From NCBI RefSeq assembly GCF_016906535.1, contig NC_057382.1, positions 248,001 to 312,000 on the forward strand: DNA of 64,000 nucleotides, in the 5' to 3' direction. Each line of letters begins with the position of its first letter. Position 1 is the first letter of the stretch. Below are positions 24,548 to 37,335 of this stretch, in pieces. Below the pieces are notes generated by a model. That model ran no database searches and was not told the DNA's origin. It worked only from the letters and a program-made list of their open reading frames with translations. This DNA comes from Rhizoctonia solani. Taxonomy: Eukaryota; Basidiomycota; Agaricomycetes; Cantharellales; Ceratobasidiaceae. The position numbers and the translations under genes were made by a program.

Positions 24548-25636
24548 GAGGATATTGCTATGGGCTATTGATATACGTTCAATTATTCAGATATATACCA
24601 CTGTCTACCAATGTTATGCGCCAGTCCCCACCAGAGGATTGGTTTTTGGCAAATAGAAGCCGTGGACGATATCATCGAGGTGGCAGGTTTGTTCGTTGAG
24701 CACGTGATGATTTGATTCCTTCACATGGGTGTGGAAAGCAAAGTCGGATTCGAATGAACAGATTGCGTTGTACCGGTGTAGCAAGGACTTCGCTTACAGC
24801 TGGTGCATATATGCAAGTGTTGGTAGACCAAAGAAATGTCGATCATGATCCGAGTCGTACTAATGTGATTTGGAATTCGCAACTGAGTGCTGACTCTTAG
24901 TCAAAGCTATGAGTATGGTGAGCCACCCAAAGTGCAGGGAAATACCCATGGCGTCCAAGTTTTTGCCAAGCATCCACATCCAGGAACATCGGGGCCGCAG
25001 CTCGAAAGCACACAAGGGGGCTAAGAATGTGGATCTATGGAAATGCCGGCCGGATTTAACACTTTGCCAGGACCCTGCATATAAGGTAGTTAAGTGCGGC
25101 TGGTTGCGTACAAAAGGTCGTGCTTTGGGGGCTCACCGTAAAGTCACGTATCGAGTGAAGCATAGTTGTTTGTTTGCCTGTGCAATCACTCTGAGATGGA
25201 ACTACGAGCATCTTGAACTTCATGTGCGGAAAATGTGGATACCAGTGATGCTACAGGCAAAGTCAGTGAATTGTGGACGTCATCTAAAGAATAGTCAGGC
25301 TTGTTACATAGCGCAGAACTGGCGAGTAGCGGCAAAAGATAAGCCAGAGGAGAATACGTAGTGGCTAATGCAGCCATTACATGTGGAGTCTAACGGTTGT
25401 CGCACATGATCAAGCGCTGTTAGAGTATCTAGCCGAATACAATATGATAGCATTATGTCGCGTATGCATGTCACATTAAAATGAGTTCAAGACAACGGTA
25501 CATATGAATGGTAATTATCACTTTCAAGGCATCCTGCCATGAACCATTTGCAACTGAAGAACTAAATAAATCAAGTGTTGGCTCATTCAGTGTCTGGCCC
25601 GAAAGGTGCACTAACACTCACAATGGTCAGTAATGG
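24548..25636. other. Intergenic, no supportable gene
   Basis: The part next to 24547 holds the TAPT1-like promoter, and the right end is beyond the stop of the NACHT-WD40 gene. A plus-strand frame at 24909-25361 shows no domain and no splice support. No repeat was recognised. Confidence 0.45.
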
Positions 25637-28600
25637 TCAGTGACACGCTTCCCACTCATTCCCAATCTTAGCGTTCGTAAGCTCAAGTTCGGCCTTGCCT
25701 TGGCGTGACATCAGCATGGTGTTCTGAGGCATCAGGAGAGCGCCACGTAAGTCAGGTGGCACCCAGAAAAGCAGGTGGTCGCGACTATCGCGAACCCATC
25801 CGTCCTCGTGGATCTTCCAGTTCAGGCTTTGACTTTGTTGTATGTCCTGAGCGCTGGCAGCATTAGCAGCCTTCATAGAAATGCGTGTGCGACAGATAAA
25901 AGTGAGTAGCTAGTTAAACGAGTTAACGATGCTCGCACACCTGCTTGACGTGGGTGCATTCCATACCCGTATCGTGGTATCGGCCGAGCCAGAGACAACA
26001 TAAGCCCCGTTCGGCGAGAACATTACTGACAGTACATAGCCCGTGTGTCCTTCGAGCACTGCAATCGATGTCCTGCTTTCTACATCCCATATCCGTATCG
26101 TCTTGTCAACAGAACCAGACGCTAACTTGTCACCCTGAGACGAGAATGCAACACATCGAACTCTGTCGCTGTGGCCTCGAAGCGGATCGCCGATGGGCTG
26201 CCATGTATATGTGTTCCACAGACTTATAGTCATGTCATAAGAGCCAGAAGCAAGAAGACCGCCATCATGGGAGTATGCGATAGATGCAATGCGGTAAGTA
26301 TGCGCTTCAGATATACTGCGCAGCTGCGCTCCCGTACTACCATCCCACATCATCAGCTTCCCGCCACCGTCACCTGACGCAAATGTCCGACCATCAGGTG
26401 AGACTGCCACCGAGTATACTGCTTTGTCGTGTCCGGTCAGCTCATGGGTCTGCTTGCCATCTTTCCACACGTATATGCGTCCTGACCTCGACCCGCACAC
26501 CACTCGCTTGTCGTCATATATGAGTACAGCTGGCCAGAACTGTTGATACCAAGGATCGTAGTCGCCATCTGTGTCTATCGGGCCAATCGTGTACTCCAGC
26601 TTCCCACTTTGTCGTTCCCACACATGGATCATCCTGTCGATTGATACTGAGTATATGTGACTGCTATCGAGCGAGAAGCCGACTGAGAGTACGTAGGCGT
26701 TGTGTCCTGTGAGAGTGGTGCATGTTGGCTGCCGGCTTGCATATTCCACACGCGAACAGTCAGATCGGAGATCCGGATACGAGATACGAGCCGCAAGGCG
26801 AGAACGAAACACCGTAACCCAGTCTTCATGCGCCAGTGATTGACCATCCATGACTTGTCCTATCGGCACATCCGGCACCTCCCATATGCGCATGTTTCCA
26901 TCAACAGAGCCAGAGACAAGGCGCGAGCCATCAGGCAGGAACCTGACTGACCTAACAACGCCAGTGTATCGAAACACCGAGTGCGTCTGCCAGGTGCTTG
27001 TGCTCCAGGTGCGCATTGTTCCGTCCTCGGAAGCTGAGACAAGCAGCCTTCCATCAGGAGAGACCGCAACGGCACTGACAGTTTCTGAGTGCCCTTGGAG
27101 TGGACCAGCTACCAGCTTTGCGTGTGTGACATCCCAGACGCATATCGTGCAGTCAAATGAGCCAGACACGATGTGCCTTTCGTCAGGCAGGAAGATAAGT
27201 GTACAGACGAGATTGGTGTGACCCTTGAGTGGTCCGCTAACTACTTGCCCTGCGAATGGGTCCAAGAGATATATGTCGGACTCGGATGCGGCCGCCAGAA
27301 GTGTACTGCTGGGTGAAACGCAACTGACACCACCTCTTGCCACGGCTGCCGAGTGGCTCGCCCTTCATTCGCCAGTCGGATGTGCCCCATATGCAGACAG
27401 TACCGTCAGCTGACCCCGAAGCAAGCCATCGACCGTCAGGCGAGTAGTCCACCGACCGCATCTTGCCGTTGTGTGCCTTGAGGGGACCTGCAATGAGTGC
27501 TCCGCTTTGTATGTCCCAGACGCATATGTCCAATCATCAGAGCAGAGCAGACCTGAGTGCTGTCCGGCGAGATTGCAATGGCTCTCACCGCGTGGGTATG
27601 GGCCTGAATGGGATCGATAGTCATCTGGCAGGTCACCGCATCCCATATCAGAACTCTCTTATCGTGCGTGCCAGCGGCAATGTATGCGCCGTTGGGGAAC
27701 ATGCAACACACCAGACTGCGGATCCAGCTGGAGTCATGCTTAGCAGCGATAGCTGTCGCTCTGTGGTTTCGAGTCCTTTGACTTGGACAAGCCCGGCTGA
27801 TCTGTGTGTGTAGCAATGAGCAATGGGCTGTGCAGGAGGCCAGGAGGCGAGCATGGAGACGTAGATGTGGGGCGTGGACTTGGATACAGGGCTGGTAGCG
27901 AACAAGGTCACAAACCGCCGTGCATCACGGGCCAGTAGCATGGTGTTTTCAGGGTGATGTTTTGTCTATTCAAGTCCTCAGGAGGAGCTTCCATACTTAG
28001 ACTGGAAAATCTCACCTGGAGCCAAGATGTGGCCTTATTAACCTGTACAACACCTTTATCGATTCGTCCCGTAAGGTTCAGCACTTCCATCCACAGCAGC
28101 AGTCTCTCAGATAGAACCCATGCAGAGAGTTGACTTGGTCTTCTTGGTTTTGTCCTACACCAGTTCGAGATGGGCTGCCCAATACTGGCAAGCATACAAC
28201 AGATCTAAAGGCACATGCCTCTTGACATCTTCATCAATACCAGTAACCTCCGTATCGAATAGATATGAGGAGGGAAGATTACAAATGTTAAACTGTGGGA
28301 TATGTCGTTCAATACGCTCAAAGCAAAGCTTAGCCAGCGTGGCGTTATGAGCATTCGCATCGCATGCAAAGTTTCCGGATCGGCTTGAGTTGAGCATATA
28401 GTCTGGGAATGACGCATGTAGCGTGCTGACTCGATCTTCCACGTCTGAGTTCGATACACGTAGGATAGACCACAAGGGCTTCAACGCAGCGTTTACCCTG
28501 GCGGAAGTGAGGTTGAGGAGCCCTGCTAACGCGCACACAGTGAGCGGCTCTTGTGCGCAGACTACAGTGTGCAGGACGAGCTGCATTCGATTTCTCTCGC

Positions 28601-30429
28601 CCTCTTCTAGACCCTCGTTAAATGCGGACTTGAGCACGATCTCGTATAGTAGGTCGATTTCTTTGGTCTGGTTGGAAGTCCCTTGTCCGGTACTTGATGC
28701 CTTCAGAATAGAGTCCAAACGATCTAGCAAGTCTCCGCCCCGGATATATCTAATCGCAGTAGCGGCATATATAAACAGAGCACCCGCCCGCTGTACAAGC
28801 GTACTAATTTGTTCTTCGGTGACTGGCACGGAAAGCTCTGCTAGCTCAGCGCGTAGGTATGTGGCAATATCCGCCTCGACCATCTTCTCATCCAAGTCAT
28901 GGAGGACCAGCTTCGATTCGAGCTTCGCTTCGCGGATCTTCTGTCTGATATGATACTCTGGTCTACTGGATACCAGGAACTTGATAGGGATCGCTGATGC
29001 GTTCTCGAGTAGTACTTGCAGTATTTGGCCGACTTCATTTCCGTCTTCACACTCGTCCAACGCATCTATGACCACGACCATATTGTTAGGTAAGCTTCTT
29101 GCAACGCTCTGCAGAGGCTCAAGAATCATGCGCCGGAGCTGCACCTGTGGAAGTTTGGTATGTACGTCCGTATCTCGCTCCAGGACCTGAAGTAGTGCGC
29201 CTCGGAACGGCTGAGAGAAACGGGCAAGCTGATATGCAATGGTGGGTAGAATGAGCTTGACGTCACGACATTCCGGAAGAGATCTAGTACAAAAGAAGCT
29301 GGCACCGAGCTCATATCTTTCGTCGAGGGTAGAGCACAGTGTAGTGGCAATAGTAGTCTTGCCTGTCCCGGCCATGCCGTTGACCCAGTACACCTTTTCC
29401 CCTTCACGCTTGTTTTTCCATGCTTCCAGGTCTGATATGACTTTCTCGCGAGTTTTGGCGGCACATTGTCTTCTTTGTACCACGTTTGCCTGTGCAGAGT
29501 CGTAACACGCCGACATCGACGGCTTGAGTCTATCCAGTTTGGCGTCCTAAGGAACGAAAGAATACGATAGCGTCTTCATCACTTGTCTAAACTAAAGAGT
29601 CATGCACTCACTGATGCTTGCCCGTCTACGATCCTCCATGTGTTCAAGCTTGCGTTCATCTTTGCAACCATGAATGTCAGCACGCTACTCGTATCTCTCG
29701 TGGAAGACCTACCATCACTCTCTCAAGATGGTCTTCGATACGACGATAGCATCCTACAATCTTGTCGAGATCTTGCTCCGCTTGGAGGTAACGAGATATG
29801 ACGTTCCTGTCCTTCGTGCCATAGACCTCCCGTAGCTCAATCTGAATGGCTCTGGGTTTGGCACCATTAGCATCATTGGTTCGAATCAATACCTAAAATG
29901 TCACGCACTCGCATAGGTTCGTTATGCTGGATGTTATCGCCGGCGGAGTGTTACTGACAAAATGGACACGAAGGTTGGTGAATAGCCCTCGAGCTTGATC
30001 CGCAGAGCATCGTACTCTGTGCGCGTGGTAGAGACGCTCTAGATATGGCATTCATATGAATCGTTCGTGGAACAGAAACACCTAGTTAGCTACCTCATAG
30101 GTCCGGATAAACCAGCTCAGGTCTTCGATCGCCGATACAAGCGGCGAGAATGCGGAGCTGCGCTTCAGCGCTTCCAGAAATGCGTCGAGGTTCTTCCAGT
30201 TATTCTTGCTAGTGCCAGTGGGCTTGGTCTGAGCGGGTTCAATGTGAGGCGATGAAGGCACCGGGACGAGTGGGCTGGATACAAGTGCAGACACGGCGAC
30301 CGGCGAGCCAGCCCTGGAAGTAGAACCTCGCACACTATTGTTCGGCCATGGCGTCTCTGGCCTCGACGGACTTCCGCGACTTGGACTCCCATCCTTTGGG
30401 GACTTCAGTAGCTTTCGTATGTGCTTCAT
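25637..30429 (-). CDS. NACHT-WD40 NLR-like protein (HET-E type) with 14 WD40 blades
   Basis: Reading leftwards from ATG 30429: a Ser/Pro-rich start; a helical N-terminal region (NWKNLDAFLEALKRSSAFSP; YLQAEQDLDKIVGCYRRIED); a NACHT NTPase with P-loop GMAGTGKTT, Walker B VVVIDALDECED and FLVSSRPE; a helical domain; then WD40 repeats; then a small C-terminal exon (DGWVRDSRD, PPDLRGALLMPQNTMLM) ending at 25637. Counting WD-type ends from AAGTHDKRVLIWD to VSGSADTTIRVWN gives 14, enough for two seven-bladed propellers. Family members include fungal heterokaryon-incompatibility receptors, where NACHT drives oligomerisation and the WD40 surface senses ligand. No HET or lipase-like effector domain was found at the N-terminus. 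Local frame changes (around 26710-26830 and 27343) are short and compensated, so I treat the gene as intact with sequence errors. Confidence 0.87.
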
Positions 30430-31119
30430 AGCGAGCTATATGTAGGATATATAAATTTGAGTAGGGCACAGACGGGAGAGAGATCTAGAGTTGCAGAGAC
30501 ACGTGGGTGGGCCGGTTTGGGCGTCTAGTGTCTATCTTATCGGCGTTAGTGGAAACACCAGCTCCGAGTCGCTCACCAATATCTGATTGGAAATAAAGAT
30601 GACTCTCTTGCTTGCTTCATTTCGGGTGAGATTTTGCGGCAAGTCCTTGCTCAGTCGCGCTTAGCATGAATCACGAAGTACTCCAGGATGAGCCCTGCTT
30701 TTTCCCTCCAGACGCGGGCTGGACGTTTATTCTGGTATATTTTCTCGGCTTGCCCTGACCATAGAATTATGCGTAGTGCTTGTTTTCTATCAAACACTTT
30801 CTGTCCCGTCGGCTGAAATAAACTACATCCTGACATATAAGCTGGCGGATATGCCGTGTATCTAGAGTGTAGTAATGTGACCCACATATGATAGACTAGA
30901 TTATGATTAACCGACATGCACCAGTGCGCCCTAGGCCTCTCCTCCCGAATCAATCGAATCCCAGGATGCAACGCCGGGCTATATTACCAGACACACAAGA
31001 CAGGAGACCGGGACAGCTGTCTGGAATTAAAGTACACATACATCTTAAGAACAAGTAGCCGCATAATCATAAACACTAAAAAAAAACCATAGAATACCCA
31101 CGACCACACTAAGCGTTCA
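30430..31119. other. Intergenic between NACHT-WD40 gene and first Zn2Cys6 gene
   Basis: Contains the upstream region of the NACHT-WD40 gene. A minus-strand frame of about 106 codons (30651-30971) has no domain I recognise and no intron support. Confidence 0.45.
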
Positions 31120-33003
31120 TCATACCTCGGCGGGTATAGGCAAAACCAAACATCGTGAGTTCACATAGTCGCCCCACGTTACCGGACTTCCTCCAGAGCC
31201 TGCTCCATGCCAAAGGTGGTCAAGCACAAACGAAAAGTCCGCTCCGCGCAACAGACAGGCATCGGTCTTCTGAGATGCCTGGATCTTCTTGCGGAGGATC
31301 GCACGGTGCCTTTCTTTTCGCCAGCTACCCCAGCCTGTGGCGTGCAGTACGGCTATCTGTTAGCGACCGACCAAGTATTTATGGTATAACACTTACAATC
31401 AGACATGGGATAAATAAATGCGTCTCCAATGGACTACCAGCCTCAACAGCACTTGCCAGTTGCGCAACTTGCTGCACTAGCGGTTCAACACGGCCGTCAC
31501 ACGATCTCGCCTCGCACATTCCCTAACAACCCACTATCAATGCTGGTCACGTCCCAAACTAAACGACTCCAACCATGTATAGATATATCAAGGCTGCTTG
31601 CCTCCAAGCCTCCTGGACTGCCAGGCGAGTGACAATCTTGACGGCTGGTCGTTGTAGTCGACCGGCGCTTTCCATTTTCGAACGGCTGCTTCGCACTCTT
31701 CGAGTCCATGCGCACTTGTGGCATCTTGATTCATGAGCCGTGACGCCCTGTGCGCATTGACCCGAGCAAGCGCTATCAGAACGACAATGGGGCAAGCAAA
31801 TGCAGGCTCCAAGAATAAGTCTTTGCGTGGCCTGTGGTCGTTTGGACCAAGAGTAGTGTCATAGTGAATCAAAGGTGCGATGCCGAATGACAGAGCAGAA
31901 ACCGTGTCCATAAGTGTGAACTTGCCCAACTCGTGCCTTGGCCCGTGAAGCGCCGGGAAAGTGAAATGGCTGAATCTCCCGTCCATAAATCAGGATATTT
32001 TACGGCCAGCTGAAGAAACATCGGTGCGCCTTTCGGAAGATCGTATATCCAATTGAGCTGTTCAGAATCATGAAGCATATACTGCGAGCTTTTGGTGTGT
32101 CAGTAGTGCCAGGATAAATAAAGGAGAGACATCTACTCACATTGCAGTTCGAAGCCAAGCGATCGGCTAGGTGGCCCACATTACTCTCCACAAGGCAGAC
32201 TGGGTTCCAGGATTCGATTGTGGAAGGTATCTATCCACCTATACCCTTGCCAGTTGGTGTCGTCGAGCAACGCCTGGGATATTCTCGCACCAAGATACAA
32301 GGTCTTGCAGATGAGATGGGAGCCTCGTACGAGGTAGTTAGTGAGGCCCAATTCGACCGGATATGGGAATGGACGGAAAGCTATTCGATGTGCAAGCCGT
32401 GTATCTGAGGAGAAACTTAGAGGCATGTTTCACCAAGAACTTTTCAAGAAGTGTACTTACATTGGACTAAAATCAGGCTCTTCATACTGTCGAGATCGAA
32501 CGGGTCCAGTTGCGGATTATTGGTATACGCTTTGGTTCGTAGATAGACGTGTTGCTCTGCTCCTGTTGCCAGAACCCAACGCCATCGAGAGTGGGAGAGC
32601 CGGAAAAGATGTTCTCAGGCGCTGTTGTTGGCCAACACACCTGATCACTCGAATACGAAGAAGAGTCCTGCTCCGGGGAATATTTGGAGGCGGGTTCATT
32701 CTGGGTAAATAATGGGCTTGAAGTTCCGGCACTGTGTGTGGCATCATTATCCCTGTGCTTGGATAATAATACCTTGGATCCACTCAGGTGGGAATAGCCC
32801 AGACAGTTGAATCCACCGAGAGCACATCTCTCGCACTCTGGCTTTCTTTCGTCGCACTTCTTCTTTCTAGGAAAATCCAAGAGGTGACTAAGAGGGACAA
32901 AACATGGCTCTACTCGAACTGACCTTTGTCTACACGTGAGACAGCCTTTTGAGGATCGGTTGGGGACTGGATCAGACGGGATGTATGCCGTACCATGGTC
33001 CAC
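31120..33003 (-). CDS. Zn2Cys6 transcription factor, paralogue 1
   Basis: Starts at ATG 33003 (MDHGTAYIPSDPVPNRSSKG). The zinc cluster is CLTCRQR, an intron (GTCAGT...CCTAG), then KKKCDERKPECERCALGGFNC: C-x2-C-x6-C-x6-C-x2-C-x6-C, a fungal binuclear cluster that binds DNA. A Ser-rich linker follows. The body resembles the Fungal_trans_2 type (ICKTLYLGARISQALLDD, FGIAPLIHYDTT, LAVQEAWRQAALIYLYM). It ends with a motif shared by all three local paralogues (FVLDHLWHGAGSGGSPVTW), stop at 31120. Target genes are unknown. Frame changes between pieces fit short introns plus occasional base errors. Confidence 0.82.
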
Positions 33004-33506
33004 AATGACGCTGGGTCGTAGTGCGTGCAGCTGGAATGCCAGTGCAATCCCTCCGTATTTAGTCGCTATGTGTTCACGGAATTATGACGAAAAAGGCTGT
33101 GCAAAATTTGATAAGGGAAGACCGTAAGTGGGATATTCAAAATTCAAGATCAGGCAAATGGAGTGGTTTGGGGAAAGAAGAGCAAGGACAGCATCGTCGA
33201 CCAATACCAATCCCCCAGCTTGGCAATAGATCAAATTTATTGGCTGGCCAAGCGGCCAAGCCAACGTAGCAACGTTTACGGTTGTGGGCAAACCACGAGT
33301 AGAGGATAGCCTAACTTTGAAAACAGGTAAGTTATGGCTTTACGAATCGGACTGTAAAACTGTATATATTGGCTATGATCGTCATGTGGAGTAGGATTCG
33401 ATCCAAACACATACACACAACTGTCAATATAAACCTGTCGATCATGCCTGATCGAAATTATAATATTATCTGACATGTTTACAGCGTAACATTATACAAT
33501 ACGGGA
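33004..33506. other. Intergenic between Zn2Cys6 paralogues 1 and 2
   Basis: Holds the promoter of paralogue 1 and sequence beyond the stop of paralogue 2. No further gene recognised. Confidence 0.5.
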
Positions 33507-35421
33507 CTAACACACCAAACCCCAACCATAAGTCAAATCAGAGCCAGTTTTTTGGACTTTTTCAACATCCAAAGGCATGACTGCATAACGCGAGGTCACA
33601 TAGTCTTCCCAGGTCACCGGACTGCCCCCGACCGCGGCGCCATGCCACAGATGATCAAGGACAAATACAAAGTCAGCCCCTCTAGTATCCGCGCATCGAT
33701 GTTCCGATGCCAGAATCTTCTTCCGAAGAACAGTACGGTGTTTCTCCTTCCGAGCAGCTGCCCCCGCCTATCAGATCCGTGAGACATAGTGATAAAGCCC
33801 CGATCTTGGCACTCACTATCAGTGCTGGAACAAATAAGTGCGCCTCCATAGGGCTATTAGGCTCAATGTAGCAGCCAGTTGTGCTACCTGAGAGACTAAG
33901 GGCTGAACTCGATCATCTGACGAATCCGCCCCACACAACCCCTATGGGAAAAGTAAGAATAAAGTCCGGGGATGGTGGTGATAGTTAGAGAAATAAAAAG
34001 TCCTACCATATACGCGTATATCAACGTTGCCTGGCGCCAGCACTCCTGCACTGCCAGTCTGGTAATTGATTCAAACGGCCTTTCGGTATAATCCAGCTTC
34101 GGGGCCCACTTTTTGACGCACTCCTCAATATCCCAATATCTCCCGAGTTTGAACTACCTGGTCCATGACCCGCGCAACCCTAGCCGAGTTAATTCTAGCA
34201 AGGAGTACCAGTAAAACGACAGGACACGAATACACCATTTCCAGAAAGCCGTACTTCCCATGCAAGAACTCGTTTTCGTTAACAGTCGTATCGTAGTTAA
34301 TGAGAGGAGCGGTGCCGAAAGCTAGAGAGGAAATCGCATCTACGAGAACAAATCTGGCCATCTCATGTCTGGTAGGGTTGAGTGCATGTGAGATCGATAT
34401 AGCAGAGTCCTTAGACCATACTTGAGGCGACTGAGCGGCAAACTCGAGGAAGATAGGAACACCTTGGCGAAGCAACGAATAGCCTGTCCGACTGTCCGTC
34501 AGCATAAAGGCATACAATGTAAGCTATATAAGCGAGTTGTCAATAAACCCAAGGCTACAAATGAAACTAGATTACTAACGTCGTGAACAGCTGACAGACG
34601 GTCTGCCAGATGGGTTGCACCAGTATTCAGGGATAATGGTTGCGTCCATGATATTTGGCGATGAAAGCTATCAATCCACCCCACGAAACGTTGTGGTTAG
34701 TGCCATCGAGAAGTGCTTGTGCTATCCGCGCCCCGATATACATTGTCTTGAGGACGAGGTCTGAACTTCGAGCCCTTTCTTCGATAGCTCTACCGAACTC
34801 GTAAGGAAACGGCCTGAACGGCGCGCGTTCAGCGACTCGTAAATCTGAAAAGTACTTGCTCAGTCTTATGCAGCTTCTGCTGACAAACCCTCACCCACAT
34901 TGTGACACCACAAGGTCCACCATATTATCCCGTTCGAATAAGTCGAGCTGAGGGCCTTTGGGTATACTCAGAGGATGCCCGTGAGGGTGGGTTAGAGATA
35001 ATGTATTGGGATGTACTGGATTTCCCATACAACTAACAAAAGGGAGAAAGTCGGCAGTCTGCAAGAGCACATATAGTAACTCAATCGACAATGAACACAA
35101 CGATTGAAACATACTGTGGGGTGGTTCGCCTCGATGAGTAGGTGAGATACGCTGTCTTGCACGTTGGACAGGGTAATGGAGCCCGACGATGAGATATGAT
35201 TGCTATTTGATGAGATGCCCTCCAGATGAGCATAACCCAAACATTCAAAGTTGCCAAGCAAGCATCGCTCGCACTGTGGGCGTTTTTCGTCGCATTTCTT
35301 CTTCCTATAGATCATAAGGCGTCACATGTCTGTGTAAGGATCCTAAGCATCATAGTCAGACTGACCGTCGTCTACAAGTAAGACACCCTTTCGCTGATCG
35401 GCCTGGAACCGGGTTCGGCAT
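33507..35421 (-). CDS. Zn2Cys6 transcription factor, paralogue 2
   Basis: ATG at 35421 opens MPNPVPGRSAKGCLTCRRR, interrupted exactly as in paralogue 1 by an intron (GTCAGT donor), then KKKCDEKRPQCERC and LLGNFECLGY, completing the six-cysteine cluster. The body keeps YSLLRQGVPIFLEFAAQSP, FGTAPLINYDTT, ITRLAVQECWRQATLIYAYM and RKEKHRTVLRKKI. The C-terminal FVFVLDHLWHGAAVGGSPV is followed by a short extension (VEKVQKTGSDLTYGWG) to the TAG at 33507-33509. Same strand, same exon layout and about 0.5 kb from paralogue 1: a tandem duplicate. Function unknown beyond DNA binding and likely activation. Confidence 0.82.
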
Positions 35422-35786
35422 GGGTAGCAAGGTCAAGTTATAGAACACGAATCACGTCAACTGTCTATAGATATGTACGGCAGCAAAGCATCCACGATAT
35501 CCTAGAAATGTCATTGGCAAGTGGGTGATGTTTGGAACAAGGCGGTGCAAGCCAGGCGACGGGTCGGATAAAGATTGTAATTACCAATGTCTTGCTGTAA
35601 CTTTGTTGACTAACCACTGACGCGTGGACCCTGGCACGGCCAGTGCTTTCTAGAAACAGACGACAACATATTCCAACTTCAATCAGACTTGAATAGGAAA
35701 CCGATGGTTTTTTTTTCGCAAAAATCTATAGCATAATCAAGAGCCGCATCCCGTAGAGAAAAATATGCAAGTGACAGTTGACTCGT
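35422..35786. other. Intergenic upstream of Zn2Cys6 paralogue 2
   Basis: Presumed promoter of paralogue 2 and 3' region of the XRCC2-like gene, both transcribed leftwards. No other feature seen. Confidence 0.5.
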
Positions 35787-36875
35787 CTATGATACAGAGA
35801 TACCGCTCTCGGTGACCGTAAACTCAAGCTCAGATTCTATAACCGTCCGTGCCTCTCCAGGTCGTTTGCCGATCGTTCTGGCCATCGCCCGTGATCTCTC
35901 AGCTTGATCCTCACGTTCCTGGTCCCCAGTCTCATCTTCTGGTAATACGTCATCTCTTAACGGCTCGGGTCCTTGTAAAGGAATTGTGATATGGTGTGTG
36001 AGAGAGAATTTACTCGCCCGCGGCTCAGACTCGAACGGCGATGGGTACGGTGCACGCAAATGCTGACGAAAGTACACAGTCGAAGGAGGAACTTGTGAGT
36101 CGAGCGCCGCAAGACCCCAGTTTGTGAGCAACGCAACCAACCCGAGAGAACGACGTAGGTTGAGAATTACTGTGAGCACATGGCGTAATGGGTTCGCGTC
36201 TGATCGCAGCGGTGGAGGTGGGGGAGGCTGTGGCGCCGCAGTTTGGACTTCTGCAGGCTCGTTCTCGATCTGCTCAGAAAGCCAACGGTCGGACCAGTAG
36301 AAGCTACTAATCCCGTCGACCATTAGCATCCCGATCTGTTCGTCTGCCATACCTGTGCGATGGTATGTAGGTATTGCCATCAGCGTAGTCGCGAGCGAGA
36401 GTGTAGAATCAGGTCGAAACAGGTGGACCCGCTTCAGTGCGTTTATAACAGCCTGGGATATTATACGATCGTATGATTCGGGAGTATCTTGAGGGAGGAT
36501 GGTACCAAGTCGGTCTCGTAGGTATGAACTAATGATGGCGTTTAGGCGACGCGGACTCCATCGCCCATCGCAGTCGCATACAATGACAGATCTGTTTCGC
36601 CCACCAATAAGCACATCTTTTTTCTCTTGATAGCCTTCCAAGTTCACATCCATTCGATAAGGAAGTACGCATGTCATAGCCCAGAAGTAAAGCAAGTGGG
36701 TTTTGCCGCTTGCGGCCGGTCCCTGAATCTCAATAATGTCACCACGCGCCCAGGATGATTTTGGGAGAGTCTGCTCGAGTTTGGGGAATGCTCTGATGAT
36801 ATGGGAGTCGAAGTCTTGGATAAACGAATCGCCCGGTGGGTCCGCTGGAAAACAACCACGTATAAGAAACATCAC
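35787..36875 (-). CDS. XRCC2-like RecA/Rad51-family protein
   Basis: A RecA-fold ATPase. The Walker A motif is GPAASGKTHLLYFW. The Walker B region is IGMLMVDGISSFYWSDRW, whose S-x-F-Y-W-x-D-R pattern is characteristic of XRCC2. XRCC2 is a Rad51 paralogue that helps load Rad51 during homologous recombination. The C-terminal third has a proline run and an acidic/basic tail, longer than in the animal protein. The true start is uncertain: a splice acceptor (TTTTCCAG) lies just before 36844, so the first exon is probably upstream between 36900 and 37010 (for example from MFAESLV, or the AQAVEFDS frame), and the extreme 5' codons of this span may be intronic. The gene is divergent from the AIM41-like gene. 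Confidence 0.8.
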   Translation of the reverse strand: MMFLIRGCFPADPPGDSFIQDFDSHIIRAFPKLEQTLPKSSWARGDIIEIQGPAASGKTHLLYFWAMTCVLPYRMDVNLEGYQEKKDVLIGGRNRSVIVCDCDGRWSPRRLNAIISSYLRDRLGTILPQDTPESYDRIISQAVINALKRVHLFRPDSTLSLATTLMAIPTYHRTGMADEQIGMLMVDGISSFYWSDRWLSEQIENEPAEVQTAAPQPPPPPPLRSDANPLRHVLTVILNLRRSLGLVALLTNWGLAALDSQVPPSTVYFRQHLRAPYPSPFESEPRASKFSLTHHITIPLQGPEPLRDDVLPEDETGDQEREDQAERSRAMARTIGKRPGEARTVIESELEFTVTESGISVS

Positions 36876-37335
36876 ACCGACTAGTGTGGGTCGACTTACT
36901 TGTTTGCTTAACTCGATTGATCAACTATCAAACTCGACAGCTTGAGCCTCCGTGATACATATGGCGAAGTATCTAATTCTCACGTGAAGACCAGACTCTC
37001 GGCGAACATCAGCTAACCCGTCAATGGCCTTAGAGGTCGAGGCCATTAATAATTTATTTATGCAGTGTGCTGGTATCGATTACACAAGGCTCAATGATTC
37101 AGTATCGAGAACCGACTACGAACGAATCTTCTATCGGTCTACACGCCGCCGAAAGGTTCGAGGAGTAGTGGTAGTGGAGTTCAGGTAGAAGTATATATGG
37201 CAAGCGCCGCAGATCCAACCAATAAATTATTTCAAATAAGACTTTCTCTCGTCCCTCGCGGTTGATCTCTCGCAGTTCCGGCTTCAAGACTCTGCTTCAC
37301 GCGTCACAAGACTATTCATCCACTACGGCCAAAAC
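36876..37335. promoter_or_regulatory. Divergent promoter region, XRCC2-like / AIM41-like genes
   Basis: Less than 460 bases separate the two divergent coding regions, and the first XRCC2-like exon probably lies within. The two promoters must therefore be compact or shared. No specific operator can be named. Confidence 0.45.

Noticed and set aside
24909..25361. 150-codon plus-strand frame upstream of the NACHT-WD40 3' end
   Set aside because: No domain, no homologue I can recall, composition like intergenic sequence.
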